A DNA stretch of 64,000 nucleotides, from positions 122,063 through 186,062 of the forward strand of contig CAMSZT010000003.1 of assembly GCA_947066815.1 (NCBI GenBank). Direction: 5' to 3'. This document shows positions 56,601-64,000 of this stretch, piece after piece. The notes beneath the pieces were generated by a model. It ran no database searches, was not told the DNA's origin, and saw only the letters and a list, made by a program, of their open reading frames with translations. Origin of the DNA: an uncultured Lachnotalea sp. (GTDB taxonomy: Bacteria; Bacillota; Clostridia; Lachnospirales; Lachnospiraceae). Both the position numbers and the translations under genes were made by a program. Every line of letters starts with the position of its first letter. Position 1 is the first letter of the stretch.

Positions 56601-57427
56601 TCCATCAGGCAGACGAACTTGTCCTCCCGCCCGGCAAAGATCTCGGCCCGGTCGGCCATGTATCTCTTGTAGGTCGCTTCCATGGGTTTCCTGTAGTCCC
56701 CCTCGCCGAAGGCCACGTTCTTGAGCTCCGTCTGGAAGGTGGTGTGGCGGCAGTGGTCCGACCAGTAGGTGTCCAGCACCCGGATCTCCGTCATGGACGG
56801 CTCCCTGCGCTCCTCGTTCTTAAAATAATTCTGGATGTGGAGGAAATCCTTAAAGGTCATGGCCAGATTCAGGGAGTCATAGAGCTCCTTAAGCGGCGTC
56901 TCTTCCATATGATAGAAACCCTCCAAAATCTTCACGTCCGCCGGCTCCTCAAACTTCGTGATCAGGGTCTCCGGGACGACTTCCGCCGCCTCCCTGCTGT
57001 CCACGGGATTGATGCAGTGCTCCTTGACCGCCTCCTTCTCCTCCTCCGTGAGGGTCCCCGTGAGCACGTAGGTGGTGGCGCTGCGGATCACCGGCTCCTC
57101 ATTCTCATTTAAGAGCTTCACGCACTGCTCCGCAGAATCCGCCCGCTGGTCAAACTGGCCCGGCAGATACTCCACCGAGAAAACCACGTCCTCCGGATTC
57201 CGTTCAAAATCCCCCTCGTAAAGGACGTCCACCGGCGGCTCGGAAAAGATCGTCCCCTTCGACCTCTCATAAGTCTCGTCAGACAGGTTCTCCACGTCGT
57301 AGCGGATCAGGACCCGCACGTCCCGCACCGTCCCGATCCCCAGGTAACTGCCGATCTCTTCCTTAAGCTCCCTCGCCTGAATGGCAAAAGGTTTTTTCTT
57401 CTCCACATAGATCCGTCTTACGCTCAT
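53678..57427 (-). CDS. purL: Phosphoribosylformylglycinamidine synthase, single chain
   Basis: A 1,249-residue FGAM synthase for purine synthesis step 4, combining PurS-like, synthase and glutaminase parts. The N-terminal 200 residues are the PurS-like region; DTYWSDHCRHTTFQ begins the ATP-grasp-like synthase; FKNETHNHPTEIEPFGGAAT binds substrate; SIGGKDSMSGSF marks the second half. The glutaminase domain has PVFPGTNCEYDSAKAFE, IMFPGGFSAGDEPEGSAK and LGICNGFQALIKLG with the catalytic Cys, and SHGEGRF with the His. The ATG at 57427 follows GGAGGAG; the longer frame to 57544 is leader. Confidence 0.95.
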   Translation of the reverse strand: MSVRRIYVEKKKPFAIQARELKEEIGSYLGIGTVRDVRVLIRYDVENLSDETYERSKGTIFSEPPVDVLYEGDFERNPEDVVFSVEYLPGQFDQRADSAEQCVKLLNENEEPVIRSATTYVLTGTLTEEEKEAVKEHCINPVDSREAAEVVPETLITKFEEPADVKILEGFYHMEETPLKELYDSLNLAMTFKDFLHIQNYFKNEERREPSMTEIRVLDTYWSDHCRHTTFQTELKNVAFGEGDYRKPMEATYKRYMADRAEIFAGREDKFVCLMDLALMAMRKLKKEGKLQDQEESDEINACSIVVPVEIDGVTEEWLVNFKNETHNHPTEIEPFGGAATCLGGAIRDPLSGRTYVYQAMRVTGAADPTVPVSETMKGKLPQKKLVRGAAHGYSSYGNQIGLATGYVKEIYHPNYAAKRMEIGAVVGAAPRRAVVRETSDPGDVIILLGGRTGRDGCGGATGSSKVHTEKSIETCGAEVQKGNAPTERKLQRLFRREEVSHIIKKCNDFGAGGVSVAIGELADGLKIDLDRVPKKYAGLDGTEIAISESQERMAVVVDAKDVERFLAYAKEENLEAVPVAEVTESPRLVMFWRGKVIVDLSRAFLDTNGAHQEADVAVTVPGRAGNPFDKEGVKDVAAKWTGTMSDLNVCSQKGLVEMFDGSIGAGSVYMPYGGRYQMTETQSMVAKLPVLKGKTDTVTMMSYGFDPYLSSWSPYHGAIYAVVSSVAKIVAAGGDYRKIRFTFQEYFRRMTGDPKRWGEPFSALLGAYDAQLGFGLPSIGGKDSMSGSFNDLDVPPTLVSFAVDVASDKTVITPELKKAGSKLVLFTVDRDEYDMPVYGQAMDQYGKFFEDVKAGRIISAYALERNGIAEAVTKMAFGNRMGVRIEHDMAPEDLFAAGWGNLLAEVPDGKVSELSGRYRVIGEVTESDFVEYGSLKLGLLELQAAWEKPLEKVFPTVSGVAQTAVRDAVYRADSVYVCRHKVAKPRVFIPVFPGTNCEYDSAKAFEAAGADVVTKVLRNITAEDIRDSVEIFEKAIGEAQIIMFPGGFSAGDEPEGSAKFFATAFRNARITEAVRKLLNERDGLMLGICNGFQALIKLGLVPYGEIREQKADSPTLTYNTIGRHISKMVYTKVVSDKSPWLKKAELGKVYCTAASHGEGRFVADEEWLAKLFANGQVATQYVDEFGVPTMNEAWNPNGSYQAIEGITSPDGRTFGKMAHIERRGESVAVNIYGDQDLHVFESGVEYFK

Positions 57428-57557
57428 AGGTCTCCTCCATGTCCTCCTGTGCTGATGCGAAAAGCCCGCCGTGGGCGGCCCCGCCGCATAAATAATATGT
57501 AAATATAAATGCCCTGTCTTTGCTTCCTCCATATCATATTTCATTTTCCGCGGAAAG

Positions 57558-58247
57558 TCAATTTTTCCGCATGGCAGAAATGAAGTTATAAAAAACTTTA
57601 AATGATTTCAGATGCTCCGTCGTGTTTATCCGTTTAATGATTCCCTTTAAATAACCATCGGCAGCAACATTCTGTGGTCTGTTTTTCGAATATCTGATTT
57701 TTTTATATCGTAATAATTCATGAAGATAGTGGAAATGATACTTCGCTATCGTATCATCATTATCAGGAGGCGGTATCATTTCTTCCGGATCCTGTTCTTC
57801 AATATTATAATGTTTATAATATTGATAAAAATCAGAGGTTTCCTCCACATCTTTCGGATATAATCCACAGCAGCCAAGCAGCCAGGTTTCGAAGCAGCGG
57901 TCACATACAAATATTTCTGAATGAAAACCAAGATCTGAACTTTCATAGTGTCTTTTTATCTGTTCCGTTACTTTTTGTCTTCTCTCTTCAGCTTCCAGCT
58001 CCTCCGCATCTAACACCACCACTAATTTATCGATTTTTCCCGGATTCTGTAAAATTGAATCAATTGTATCAAAAAGTGCCTTTGTCACTAATTGCGTGAC
58101 ACCCTGGCCGCTCTGCAAGACATAATCATGATCCTGAACCTCACATAGATCGGCAACCCGCGTACATCCAAACCCCATATGCTCAAGCCACGATGGAAGT
58201 ACTTTCAAGAAAGATTTTTCGTCCTCCAGTAAAAAATAGAAATTCAT
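57558..58247 (-). CDS. TOPRIM/RloB-like protein, partner of an ATPase
   Basis: A 229-residue protein of no firmly recognised family. The start FLLEDEKSFLKVLPSWL fits a TOPRIM Glu motif (Glu8); LVVVLDAEELEAEER gives Asp80 and Glu82 in the position of the TOPRIM DxD; CDRCFETWLLGCCG recalls the CFExWLL block of RloB proteins. A His/Tyr/Lys-rich C-terminal half follows. I infer a metal-dependent nuclease or nucleotide-processing activity. Its ATG overlaps the ATPase stop (ATGA, 4 bp), so the two are made together. Base composition is clearly more AT-rich than purL or the sortase, with AT-ending codons, suggesting transfer. Confidence 0.6.
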   Translation of the reverse strand: MNFYFLLEDEKSFLKVLPSWLEHMGFGCTRVADLCEVQDHDYVLQSGQGVTQLVTKALFDTIDSILQNPGKIDKLVVVLDAEELEAEERRQKVTEQIKRHYESSDLGFHSEIFVCDRCFETWLLGCCGLYPKDVEETSDFYQYYKHYNIEEQDPEEMIPPPDNDDTIAKYHFHYLHELLRYKKIRYSKNRPQNVAADGYLKGIIKRINTTEHLKSFKVFYNFISAMRKN

Positions 58248-59383
58248 GATATCTTACCTTCAAATTCCCAGCGGTTGATCAGATTAAAATATGCATCGTG
58301 CTGGCTGTTTCCGATCCCGTAATCCGCACTGCTGCTATTTTTCACTACATCCACGTCTCTGTCTATGATCCTCCACCTGTTTTTATCGATTGCGTTGATG
58401 ATCTTAGGATGATGACTTGTTATTATAAATTGAAGATCATCTCTTTCAGACAGCATCAATTCGGAAAGCAGATCAATACAATTTACGCCGAGTCCGTTTT
58501 CAAATTCATCGATCAGCACCAGAGAATCTTCCGCCATAGTAAACAATTCAACTATATAATAGATGGTCTTTAACATTCCATTCGAGATGTCTCTTTGCAG
58601 CAGTTTTTTCCCATAAATCCGGATGGACAACAGATACATTTCCATTGCGCTGTCTTCTTCTACATCTATATCCTCAATTTCCATAAACAGCTCTTTTACC
58701 GCTTCAAAAATCTTAATATAAAGATCTGGATAATACCTTTTTGCAACATAGAGCTTACATGCCGCCGGCAGATGGCTGAACCTTTTGAACTCTACATCCT
58801 CTTTGTCTCCAAGCACATCTGCTATTTTTGTTTTTAAACGGCCGAAGCTTTCGCTGGCGATCCCTCCCCGAATCTCCAACTCCATTTCTACAGAATATAA
58901 TTTTCGTATACCGGATATCAAAGCCTCAACGTTTTCATCCTCCGAATATTGCAGGATCAAGCTTTCATCTTTCTTGGGCTGCGGAACCTTACTATAACCG
59001 ATCATACTTACTTCTTCATCATTTCTTTCAAAAATTTTTTTTCCATTGCATTCCAGTCTTTCAAATAAATACCTGTATTTCTCCTCTCCATTGATTGTCA
59101 ATTCATATTCACTCGTCTTTCCAATCTCATAAAACCATTCATACTCATCACCATCGATCAAAAGTCCTATCCCTGCACGGTACGGACGCAGTACTGCGGA
59201 CTTACTAAGCGCAAGACCCAGAGAATATTCTACCGCATTGAGAATCTGTGTCTTCCCCACACCAGACAAACCAACCAGCAAAGTAATATCTTTATTAAAA
59301 TTAATCCGTTCAATTTTAAGTCCTGTCTTCAGGTTTTCAAATTCGATCCACTGTATCTTCACACAATCCACCCTTTCATCCAT
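58244..59383 (-). CDS. OLD/RecF-like AAA ATPase of a two-gene defence-like module
   Basis: A 379-residue ATPase of the AAA_15/AAA_21 (ABC-ATPase) type. Walker A is GLSGVGKT (38-45); Walker B is LVLIDEFENG (288 on); the switch His lies in IITSHHPK; an ABC signature-like ISNGMLKTIYYIVEL precedes Walker B. The middle third carries an acidic helical insert (FMEIEDIDVEEDSAME). It resembles the ATPases of OLD, AbiL, RloA and PARIS systems, which work with a separate or fused TOPRIM nuclease. GGAGGG precedes the ATG. Together with the next gene it forms a compact AT-rich island between purL and srtB. Confidence 0.75.
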   Translation of the reverse strand: MDERVDCVKIQWIEFENLKTGLKIERINFNKDITLLVGLSGVGKTQILNAVEYSLGLALSKSAVLRPYRAGIGLLIDGDEYEWFYEIGKTSEYELTINGEEKYRYLFERLECNGKKIFERNDEEVSMIGYSKVPQPKKDESLILQYSEDENVEALISGIRKLYSVEMELEIRGGIASESFGRLKTKIADVLGDKEDVEFKRFSHLPAACKLYVAKRYYPDLYIKIFEAVKELFMEIEDIDVEEDSAMEMYLLSIRIYGKKLLQRDISNGMLKTIYYIVELFTMAEDSLVLIDEFENGLGVNCIDLLSELMLSERDDLQFIITSHHPKIINAIDKNRWRIIDRDVDVVKNSSSADYGIGNSQHDAYFNLINRWEFEGKIS

Positions 59384-59485
59384 ACCAAATTCCCTCCATC
59401 ATATAATTCATATCCAAATAATGGAGGAAACATACGACTCGTCCTTATTTTTCCATTTTATCATATCATCTACATTTTTTCCATA

Positions 59486-59515
59486 AAAAGTAAGGGCATG
59501 GCCGAAGCCATGCCC
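59486..59515 (-). terminator. Terminator of the LRR-ligase-sortase operon
   Basis: A 9-bp perfect stem, GGGCATGGC with GCCATGCCC, closed by a TTCG loop on the minus strand, then TTACTTTTT, 12 bp after the sortase stop. Confidence 0.85.
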
Positions 59516-59527
59516 GTCTCTGCCGCT

Positions 59528-60424
59528 CTATCTCTCCCACTCCTCGGTGAGGACCGCCTCCACCAGGAACCTCCGGTCCTCCTGGCCTTTCACACAGGTG
59601 GACAGGGTCAGGAGCCTGTCCTCCTCCGTGACCTCCATCTCCTCCCGGAACCGGCTCTCCGTCCCGTCCTCCGAGAGGGAATCCAGGAACGCCCGGCACT
59701 GCTCCTCCTCCGAGAAATCATAGGACGCCATAATGTGCCGGTCGTCATAGTTCACCCAGCCGTAGACCCGGTAGACCCGCACCTTATCCGGCGTCACGAT
59801 ATAGATAAATTCATGGGCCTCGAAGAACGCCTCGTCCTCCAGCTTGTCCAGCTCTCCGAACATGGTGCCGTTCTTCATGTTGTGCCCGTAGATGACCGTA
59901 TTGAAATCCGTAAATTCCGGGGAATTGCAGGGCTCCATGTAGATCGAGCCCGGCAGGCCGCTCTCCCCGCCGACGGTGGTGTCCAGATAATAGGCGTCGT
60001 GGGGGTCGCCGGAGCTGCCGTTCCGCAGCACCGGACAGTCCACCAGGGTCTGCGGCATACAGATCCAGCCGCAGATATCCGGATTGATCTCCCACTGCGC
60101 TTCGAAGTCGATCTCCGGGATCCCCTCGTAGTCCCCGCGGGCCTCCTCCGTCTCCGGTTCCGCAGCTTCCCCGGCCGTCTCCGCGGAAAGCTCCCCTTCA
60201 TCCGCCGACAGCGTCCGCACCTCCCTGGCCGGCTCTCCGGCAGTCCGCTCCGGCTGCTCCGGCCGCCAAAGGACCGCGGCAAAAATCCCGATGCAGCCTG
60301 CCGCGGCGAGAAGAAGGGAGGCCAGCAGCACGCCCCGCCCCTGCCTTCCCTTTCCGAAGGCCGCCTTTATCTTCAAAATAAGATCCTCGAACCGGCCGGA
60401 TCCCTTTTCGTTGTTTTCTTCCAT
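59528..60424 (-). CDS. srtB: Class B sortase
   Basis: A 298-residue class B sortase. One helix at about 31-53 anchors it with the catalytic domain outside, after a 60-residue acidic stalk. The catalytic set is His181 (VIYGHNMKNG), Cys277 (LTLSTC) and Arg284/285 (EDRRFLVEAVL), and the class B helix inserts between strands are present. Clostridial SrtB enzymes cut (S/N)PxTG signals, and the protein three genes up ends in SPQTG, so this is probably its own substrate. It is the last gene of the operon. Confidence 0.92.
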   Translation of the reverse strand: MEENNEKGSGRFEDLILKIKAAFGKGRQGRGVLLASLLLAAAGCIGIFAAVLWRPEQPERTAGEPAREVRTLSADEGELSAETAGEAAEPETEEARGDYEGIPEIDFEAQWEINPDICGWICMPQTLVDCPVLRNGSSGDPHDAYYLDTTVGGESGLPGSIYMEPCNSPEFTDFNTVIYGHNMKNGTMFGELDKLEDEAFFEAHEFIYIVTPDKVRVYRVYGWVNYDDRHIMASYDFSEEEQCRAFLDSLSEDGTESRFREEMEVTEEDRLLTLSTCVKGQEDRRFLVEAVLTEEWER

Positions 60425-60456
60425 CTCCCGTCAACGCCACCTCTCGTCCGTATGTC

Positions 60457-62136
60457 TCACCGCAGGGAATCCAGGATCTCCTGGTATTCCGCCGGAAGGG
60501 TGAGCTCTGGCTTATCCCGGATCTTCCAGGCAAGGGCGTCCAGCTCGTCCGTCCTCTCCAGGGCCTCTTCCAAAAGCCCCGGGATCCCCAGAAGCCGTTC
60601 CCTGCAGACTGCCGCGCTCTCCGCGTCCCCGCCCGCCAGGTACATCTGAAATCCCACATACAGCATATGAAAATAGTCCAGGTATTCCGCCAGCTCATAC
60701 CTGGCCAGCGAAACCGCCTTCTCCTTATAGGCGATCATGGCCCCGAAATCTCCCCTGGCATAGGCCGCTCTCGCCTTCGCGCTGTGGGCCAGGGAGACCG
60801 ACTGATTCCGGGAGAGGATCTCGTCCGCGATCTCCTCCATCTCCGTCACGTACTCCGTCTGAGCCAGCAGGGTGATCCAGGCCCCCGTACAGCCGGGATA
60901 AACTTTGACCGCCGCCTCCGGCCGCCCCGACCGGTAAAGATACGAGGCCGTTCCCAGCCACAGGCAGAACCCGATGAGAAGGCCGCCCCCGATCCGGACC
61001 GAAAGCTTATTCCGGAAGACCAGGGCCGGGCCCCGCCCCGTGTCCATGACAAGTAGAAGTATAAACCAGATGCAGACAAACTGCAAGTCAAAATCAAACA
61101 TACAGTGGGCGGCCGTCACTGCCAGCAAAAGCCGGCCGGGCCAGCCCTTCTGCCTGAAAAAACTCCGGATCAGGAAGGCCGCCGCCGTCACGGCCGGGAT
61201 CCAGCCCACATCCAGAAACAGCTGCAGAAGCTCATTGTGGACATTGAGCACGGAATAGACCCCCGTCTGAAAGGAGCCCTGGGTGTAGAAATACCCCATA
61301 TATCCCAGCCCGAAGGGCGTCCTCGCGATCACCGGAAGGGCGTCCTTAAAATACAGGATGCGTCCCAGAAAGGTACTGGAGCCGAAAGACGCCGTCAGAT
61401 ACCGCCCCACGGCCGGGATCTTTCCGGAAATGGCCGCATAGAGGGCGGTCGCGCCGACAAGGGCCGCCAGCCCCAGGCACAGGACCCAGCGCAGCTTCCC
61501 CTTCAACACAAAGCAGAAGACGATTATCACAATGCCGAAAAGAAAAAATACCGTCCGGCTGCCGGACAGCAGGGTCCCCACCGCCAGCACGGCCAGGTTC
61601 AGATAACGGAAGCGGTCCCATTTGCCTCTTCCGGCCAGCAGGACGATCCCCGCCAGGAGAAAGAGGGCGTAGGTATTCGGATACTGGAAAAACCCGGCCA
61701 GCCTGTCCCCCACGTAAAACCGATCCCACAAAACCGGAAATACCAGTCTGAGGCCCACGGAGAGGACGGTCATCACCCCGCCGGACACCGGCACCGTATC
61801 CAGGAGCCCCTCCCGCTCCTCCTCTTCCGTCTGCAGGAGGGCCAGCACAAAAAGGGGCAGCGGCAGAAATTTGCAGAAGCCGAAAAGCGCCATCCCCCGG
61901 TCCACGGCCCAGAAGCAGCTGACCCCGTAGAAAAAGGCCAGGACTGCCGCCAGGAAGAGAGCCGGGCTCCGGCAGATCCGAAGCCCGCCCCTTTTCCGGC
62001 GGCAGTAAAGAAGATATCCGGTCAGAAAGACGGAAAACAGGCAGGAGGTCCATTCAAAAAACCCTCCGCACAGAAAAGGGGCCAGAAGCAGGAACCACTT
62101 CAGCGGCCGGGCCGTCAGGCGGATCTCTTTTTCCAT
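60457..62136 (-). CDS. O-antigen ligase/polymerase-like membrane protein with helical C-terminal tail
   Basis: A 559-residue membrane protein with ten to twelve helices. The block LSGSRTVFFLFGIVIIVF and the loop GYFYTQGSFQTGVYSVLNVH, then NELLQLFLDVGWIP, match the Wzy_C/O-antigen ligase family (active-site-like Arg and His). The last 150 residues are soluble and TPR-like (LARYELAEYLDYFHMLYVGF and so on). Such proteins join or polymerise lipid-linked glycans. The ATG at 62136 overlaps the LRR gene by 22 bp. The link with a sortase and surface protein suggests envelope or glycoprotein assembly. Confidence 0.78.
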   Translation of the reverse strand: MEKEIRLTARPLKWFLLLAPFLCGGFFEWTSCLFSVFLTGYLLYCRRKRGGLRICRSPALFLAAVLAFFYGVSCFWAVDRGMALFGFCKFLPLPLFVLALLQTEEEEREGLLDTVPVSGGVMTVLSVGLRLVFPVLWDRFYVGDRLAGFFQYPNTYALFLLAGIVLLAGRGKWDRFRYLNLAVLAVGTLLSGSRTVFFLFGIVIIVFCFVLKGKLRWVLCLGLAALVGATALYAAISGKIPAVGRYLTASFGSSTFLGRILYFKDALPVIARTPFGLGYMGYFYTQGSFQTGVYSVLNVHNELLQLFLDVGWIPAVTAAAFLIRSFFRQKGWPGRLLLAVTAAHCMFDFDLQFVCIWFILLLVMDTGRGPALVFRNKLSVRIGGGLLIGFCLWLGTASYLYRSGRPEAAVKVYPGCTGAWITLLAQTEYVTEMEEIADEILSRNQSVSLAHSAKARAAYARGDFGAMIAYKEKAVSLARYELAEYLDYFHMLYVGFQMYLAGGDAESAAVCRERLLGIPGLLEEALERTDELDALAWKIRDKPELTLPAEYQEILDSLR

Positions 62137-63359
62137 CTCAGAAGCACCGCTCCCCCCGCACAGGCACAGACAAGGATAAAGGGCCACGCCGTCCCCTCCG
62201 TCCGCTCACCGGTCTGGGGAGATTTCCGCACATCCGTCTGGTTCGGGGTCTTCTGGGGCTCGGCCGGCTTCGCCGGTTCCGTCGGCTTCTCCGGAGCGGC
62301 TTTTTTATCCGTCACCGTCAAGACCACATCCGCAGAACCGTAAGTATAATTCAGAGTCACCGTGTGGTCTCCCACCGAGAGGGTGTCCAGGAAGGCCGCC
62401 AGCACCGTCAGCACCGTGGAGCCCTTTTCCGCCCGGTAATAAGCGGGATCCAGAACCTTCCCGTCGATCGCCACATTGACGAAGTCCTCCAGCTCCCCGG
62501 AGCACACGATCACCGCGTCCTCCCCGCTGCCGATGGCATGTACCATGCCCGCCGCTCCCCGGTCCGCGTCGGCGGAAATGATCTGCAGACGGTTCACCCA
62601 GTTCAGCTTTCCGCCGTAGTCCACCATCGTCTCCGCCGTCCAGGAGGCATCCTTCACATAATACACATCTGCAGTGACACCGGAAAAGGGCCACATCGGG
62701 CTCAATCCGCTTCCCCGATCCCAGCTGATCTCAGGCGCGCCGCCTTTAAAAGAGACAGAGGAAAGCGAAGAACAGCCCCGGAAAACACCGCCTTCTATCT
62801 TCGTCACAGAGGCCGGGATCTCCACCTTCGGCAGGCTGGAACAGCCGGCAAAGGCGTCGTACTCGATCAGCATCACATTGCCCGGAAGCGTAACGCCGGT
62901 CAGGCCGCTGCAGTCCGCAAAGGCATAGGACCCGATGCTGGTCACACTGTCGGGAATCTTCACCTCCGGCAGGCTGTAACAGCCGTCGAAGGCTCCATAC
63001 TCAATCTTCGTCACGCTGTCAGGAAGGGCAACGCTCGTCATGCTTCCGCAGTCTGCGAACGCCCGGTTCCCGATGCCGGTGATGCCGTCCCCGATCACGA
63101 CCGACGTGATCTTCCCCCAGAGCCCGCTCCAGTATTTTAAGTCCATGAGATTATAATCCTTCAGATCCCCGGTCCCGCTGATGGTCAGCGTGCCGCTGCC
63201 CTCATCAAAACTCCAGGTCCGTCCCTCTCCGCAGGTCCCCTCCATAGGTGTCTCCCATGCAGTCTCCTGGGCCGCCCCCGCCGTGAGCGCCCCCAGGCAA
63301 AACACCGCCGCCATGAGAAACGCCAGGAACAGGGCCAGCCTGCCTCTTTTCTGTTTCAT
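62115..63359 (-). CDS. BspA-type leucine-rich-repeat surface protein with SPQTG sorting signal
   Basis: A 414-residue exported protein. Signal peptide 1-29; a GEGRTWSFDEGSGTLTISGT opening typical of this class; five or so LRR_5 repeats of about 23 residues (DSVTKIEYGAFDGCYSLPEV type) at 85-210; a beta-rich domain to 345; a Lys/Pro/Glu stalk; then SPQTG (380-384), a hydrophobic helix and WKKRSA. The sorting motif is the class B type, matching srtB two genes on. It is first in the three-gene operon. These proteins usually bind host or microbial partners. Confidence 0.9.
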   Translation of the reverse strand: MKQKRGRLALFLAFLMAAVFCLGALTAGAAQETAWETPMEGTCGEGRTWSFDEGSGTLTISGTGDLKDYNLMDLKYWSGLWGKITSVVIGDGITGIGNRAFADCGSMTSVALPDSVTKIEYGAFDGCYSLPEVKIPDSVTSIGSYAFADCSGLTGVTLPGNVMLIEYDAFAGCSSLPKVEIPASVTKIEGGVFRGCSSLSSVSFKGGAPEISWDRGSGLSPMWPFSGVTADVYYVKDASWTAETMVDYGGKLNWVNRLQIISADADRGAAGMVHAIGSGEDAVIVCSGELEDFVNVAIDGKVLDPAYYRAEKGSTVLTVLAAFLDTLSVGDHTVTLNYTYGSADVVLTVTDKKAAPEKPTEPAKPAEPQKTPNQTDVRKSPQTGERTEGTAWPFILVCACAGGAVLLRWKKRSA

Positions 63360-63402
63360 CTCATACTTCTCCTTCCAAGATCAAATTCTCAAAACTATGT
63401 CA

Positions 63403-63431
63403 ATTCTATCCTGTCAAAAAGACAGAAACAA
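63403..63431 (-). promoter_or_regulatory. Promoter of the LRR-ligase-sortase operon
   Basis: On the minus strand TTGTTT (63431-63426), 17-bp spacer that is itself partly a CTGTC/GACAG inverted repeat, TAGAAT (63408-63403). TGTCAAAAA occurs twice (63412, 63437). Confidence 0.45.
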
Positions 63432-63586
63432 GATGTGTCAAAAAATGTTACCCCCGCTCCTGCCATGCTGTCACATCTTCCCGAAAAAACAAAGCTCCTG
63501 TCCGGCAGAAAAGCACCAAAGCATTTTGGAAGGATAAGGGGCTCGGCACATCTGCCTGCAGGGGTAAAAGAGATCTGTGGATCTTC

Positions 63587-63615
63587 TTGTAAACGAGTAC
63601 CTTTTTTTGTATAAT
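63587..63615 (+). promoter_or_regulatory. Promoter of the Rpn-like gene
   Basis: TTGTAA (63587-63592), 17-bp spacer, consensus TATAAT (63610-63615), 67 bp before the ATG at 63682. The rest of the 322-bp gap after the LRR gene shows no other feature. Confidence 0.65.
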
Positions 63616-63681
63616 TGAGATGTGGCAGGAGCGGATGATACCATGACTTTGGCCGCAGGTTTTAGAACTGGAGGTGATAAC

Positions 63682-64000
63682 ATGCAGGATGATACCAGGC
63701 AGACACAGGGGGCCGCGGCAAAGCGCACCGCCAAAAACAGTGTATTTTTAGACCTTTTCCAGGATAAAAAAAATTTACTTGCGCTGTATCAAACATTACA
63801 TCCGGAGGACACAGAGGCGACAGAGGACACCCTGGAGATCGTCACGATCGATAATGTATTGACAGATAATCTATATAATGATCTGGGAATCATGGCCGGC
63901 AATGACAGACTACTGCTGCTTTTGGAAGCACAATCTTCGTGGACGGTAAATATTTTGATCCGTATATTATTGTATCTGGCACAGAGCTACCATGAATCCG
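63682..64000 (+). CDS. Rpn/PD-(D/E)XK nuclease family protein, N-terminal part
   Basis: An open frame of 106 codons that runs off the right edge. GGAGGTGATAAC precedes the ATG. NSVFLDLFQDKKNLLALYQT, then LHPEDTEATEDTLEIVTIDN and LLLLLEAQSSWTVNILIRIL, match the Rpn (recombination-promoting nuclease, PDDEXK_2/transposase_31) type proteins abundant in Lachnospiraceae, where the Asp and the LEAQ Glu-x-Gln are active-site residues. Whether it is complete cannot be seen. Confidence 0.75.
   Translation, partial: MQDDTRQTQGAAAKRTAKNSVFLDLFQDKKNLLALYQTLHPEDTEATEDTLEIVTIDNVLTDNLYNDLGIMAGNDRLLLLLEAQSSWTVNILIRILLYLAQSYHES

Noticed and set aside
57428..57557. Purine riboswitch ahead of purL
   Set aside because: The leader is only about 130 bp, and I could not find the conserved purine aptamer core; only a small GCCGCC hairpin followed by TTTT is seen.
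57558..59383. Assigning the pair to Septu, Gabija or a retron
   Set aside because: No HNH domain, no fused ATPase-TOPRIM, no helicase and no reverse transcriptase were found; only the general ATPase plus TOPRIM plan is shared.

Overview
The window reads as chromosomal DNA of a high-GC, anaerobic clostridial Firmicute, most like a Lachnospiraceae-type gut bacterium. The grounds are a DUF4364 protein, a TelA/XpaC pair, a single-chain 1,249-residue PurL, a CwlD-type amidase, an Amt-PII fusion, a class B sortase next to an SPQTG-anchored surface protein, an F-type ATPase with a sodium-type c subunit, and strong GGAGG ribosome-binding sites throughout. No rRNA, tRNA, CRISPR array, prophage or intact insertion sequence was seen. 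The species cannot be named from the sequence alone.

Layout. 1-6720 is housekeeping: a broken MntP-like gene, an Uma2 nuclease-like gene, a uridine phosphorylase, DUF4364, TelA/XpaC and an M18 aminopeptidase. 6744-16209 is one leftward nine-gene catabolic operon: GntR regulator, sugar-binding lipoprotein, ABC ATPase, permease, PfkB kinase, NodB-type deacetylase, eIF2B/MTR1P-isomerase-like protein, BtpA/SgcQ protein and NagB. 16655-26310 is a long leftward run: Sua5, a degenerate LMW phosphatase, RpiB, dCMP deaminase, AtpZ, AtpI, then atpB-E-F-H-A-G-D-C. 26387-30845 holds CwlD, an Uma2 remnant, a URO-D family protein and Amt-PII. 30913-33818 carries an LCP ligase and a polyprenyl glycosylphosphotransferase for envelope polymers.

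34093-39557 is a two-component system followed by a polyphosphate cassette (VTC domain, DUF4956, CotH). 39674-42957 holds a MATE exporter, an SDR and a ketopantoate-reductase-like enzyme. 43057-44214 is a patch of decayed genes (a probable toxin-antitoxin remnant and a ChW surface-protein remnant). 44461-53603 holds a calcium-type P-ATPase, a serine-less alpha/beta hydrolase, and a solute-binding lipoprotein in operon with a 1,310-residue hybrid kinase. 53678-57427 is purL. 57558-59383 is a two-gene AT-rich insertion coding for an OLD/RecF-like ATPase and a TOPRIM/RloB-like partner. The window ends with sortase B, an O-antigen-ligase-like membrane protein, a BspA-type LRR protein with an SPQTG signal, and the start of an Rpn/PD-(D/E)XK family gene.

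Most likely to be new: the ATPase plus TOPRIM pair at 57558-59383 (candidate phage defence), the sugar operon joining PfkB, an eIF2B-like isomerase, BtpA, a NodB deacetylase and NagB, and the two-component system that appears to share an 11-bp-spaced direct-repeat box with the polyphosphate operon. Three proteins have lost or changed key residues (LMW phosphatase, alpha/beta hydrolase, PII T-loop).
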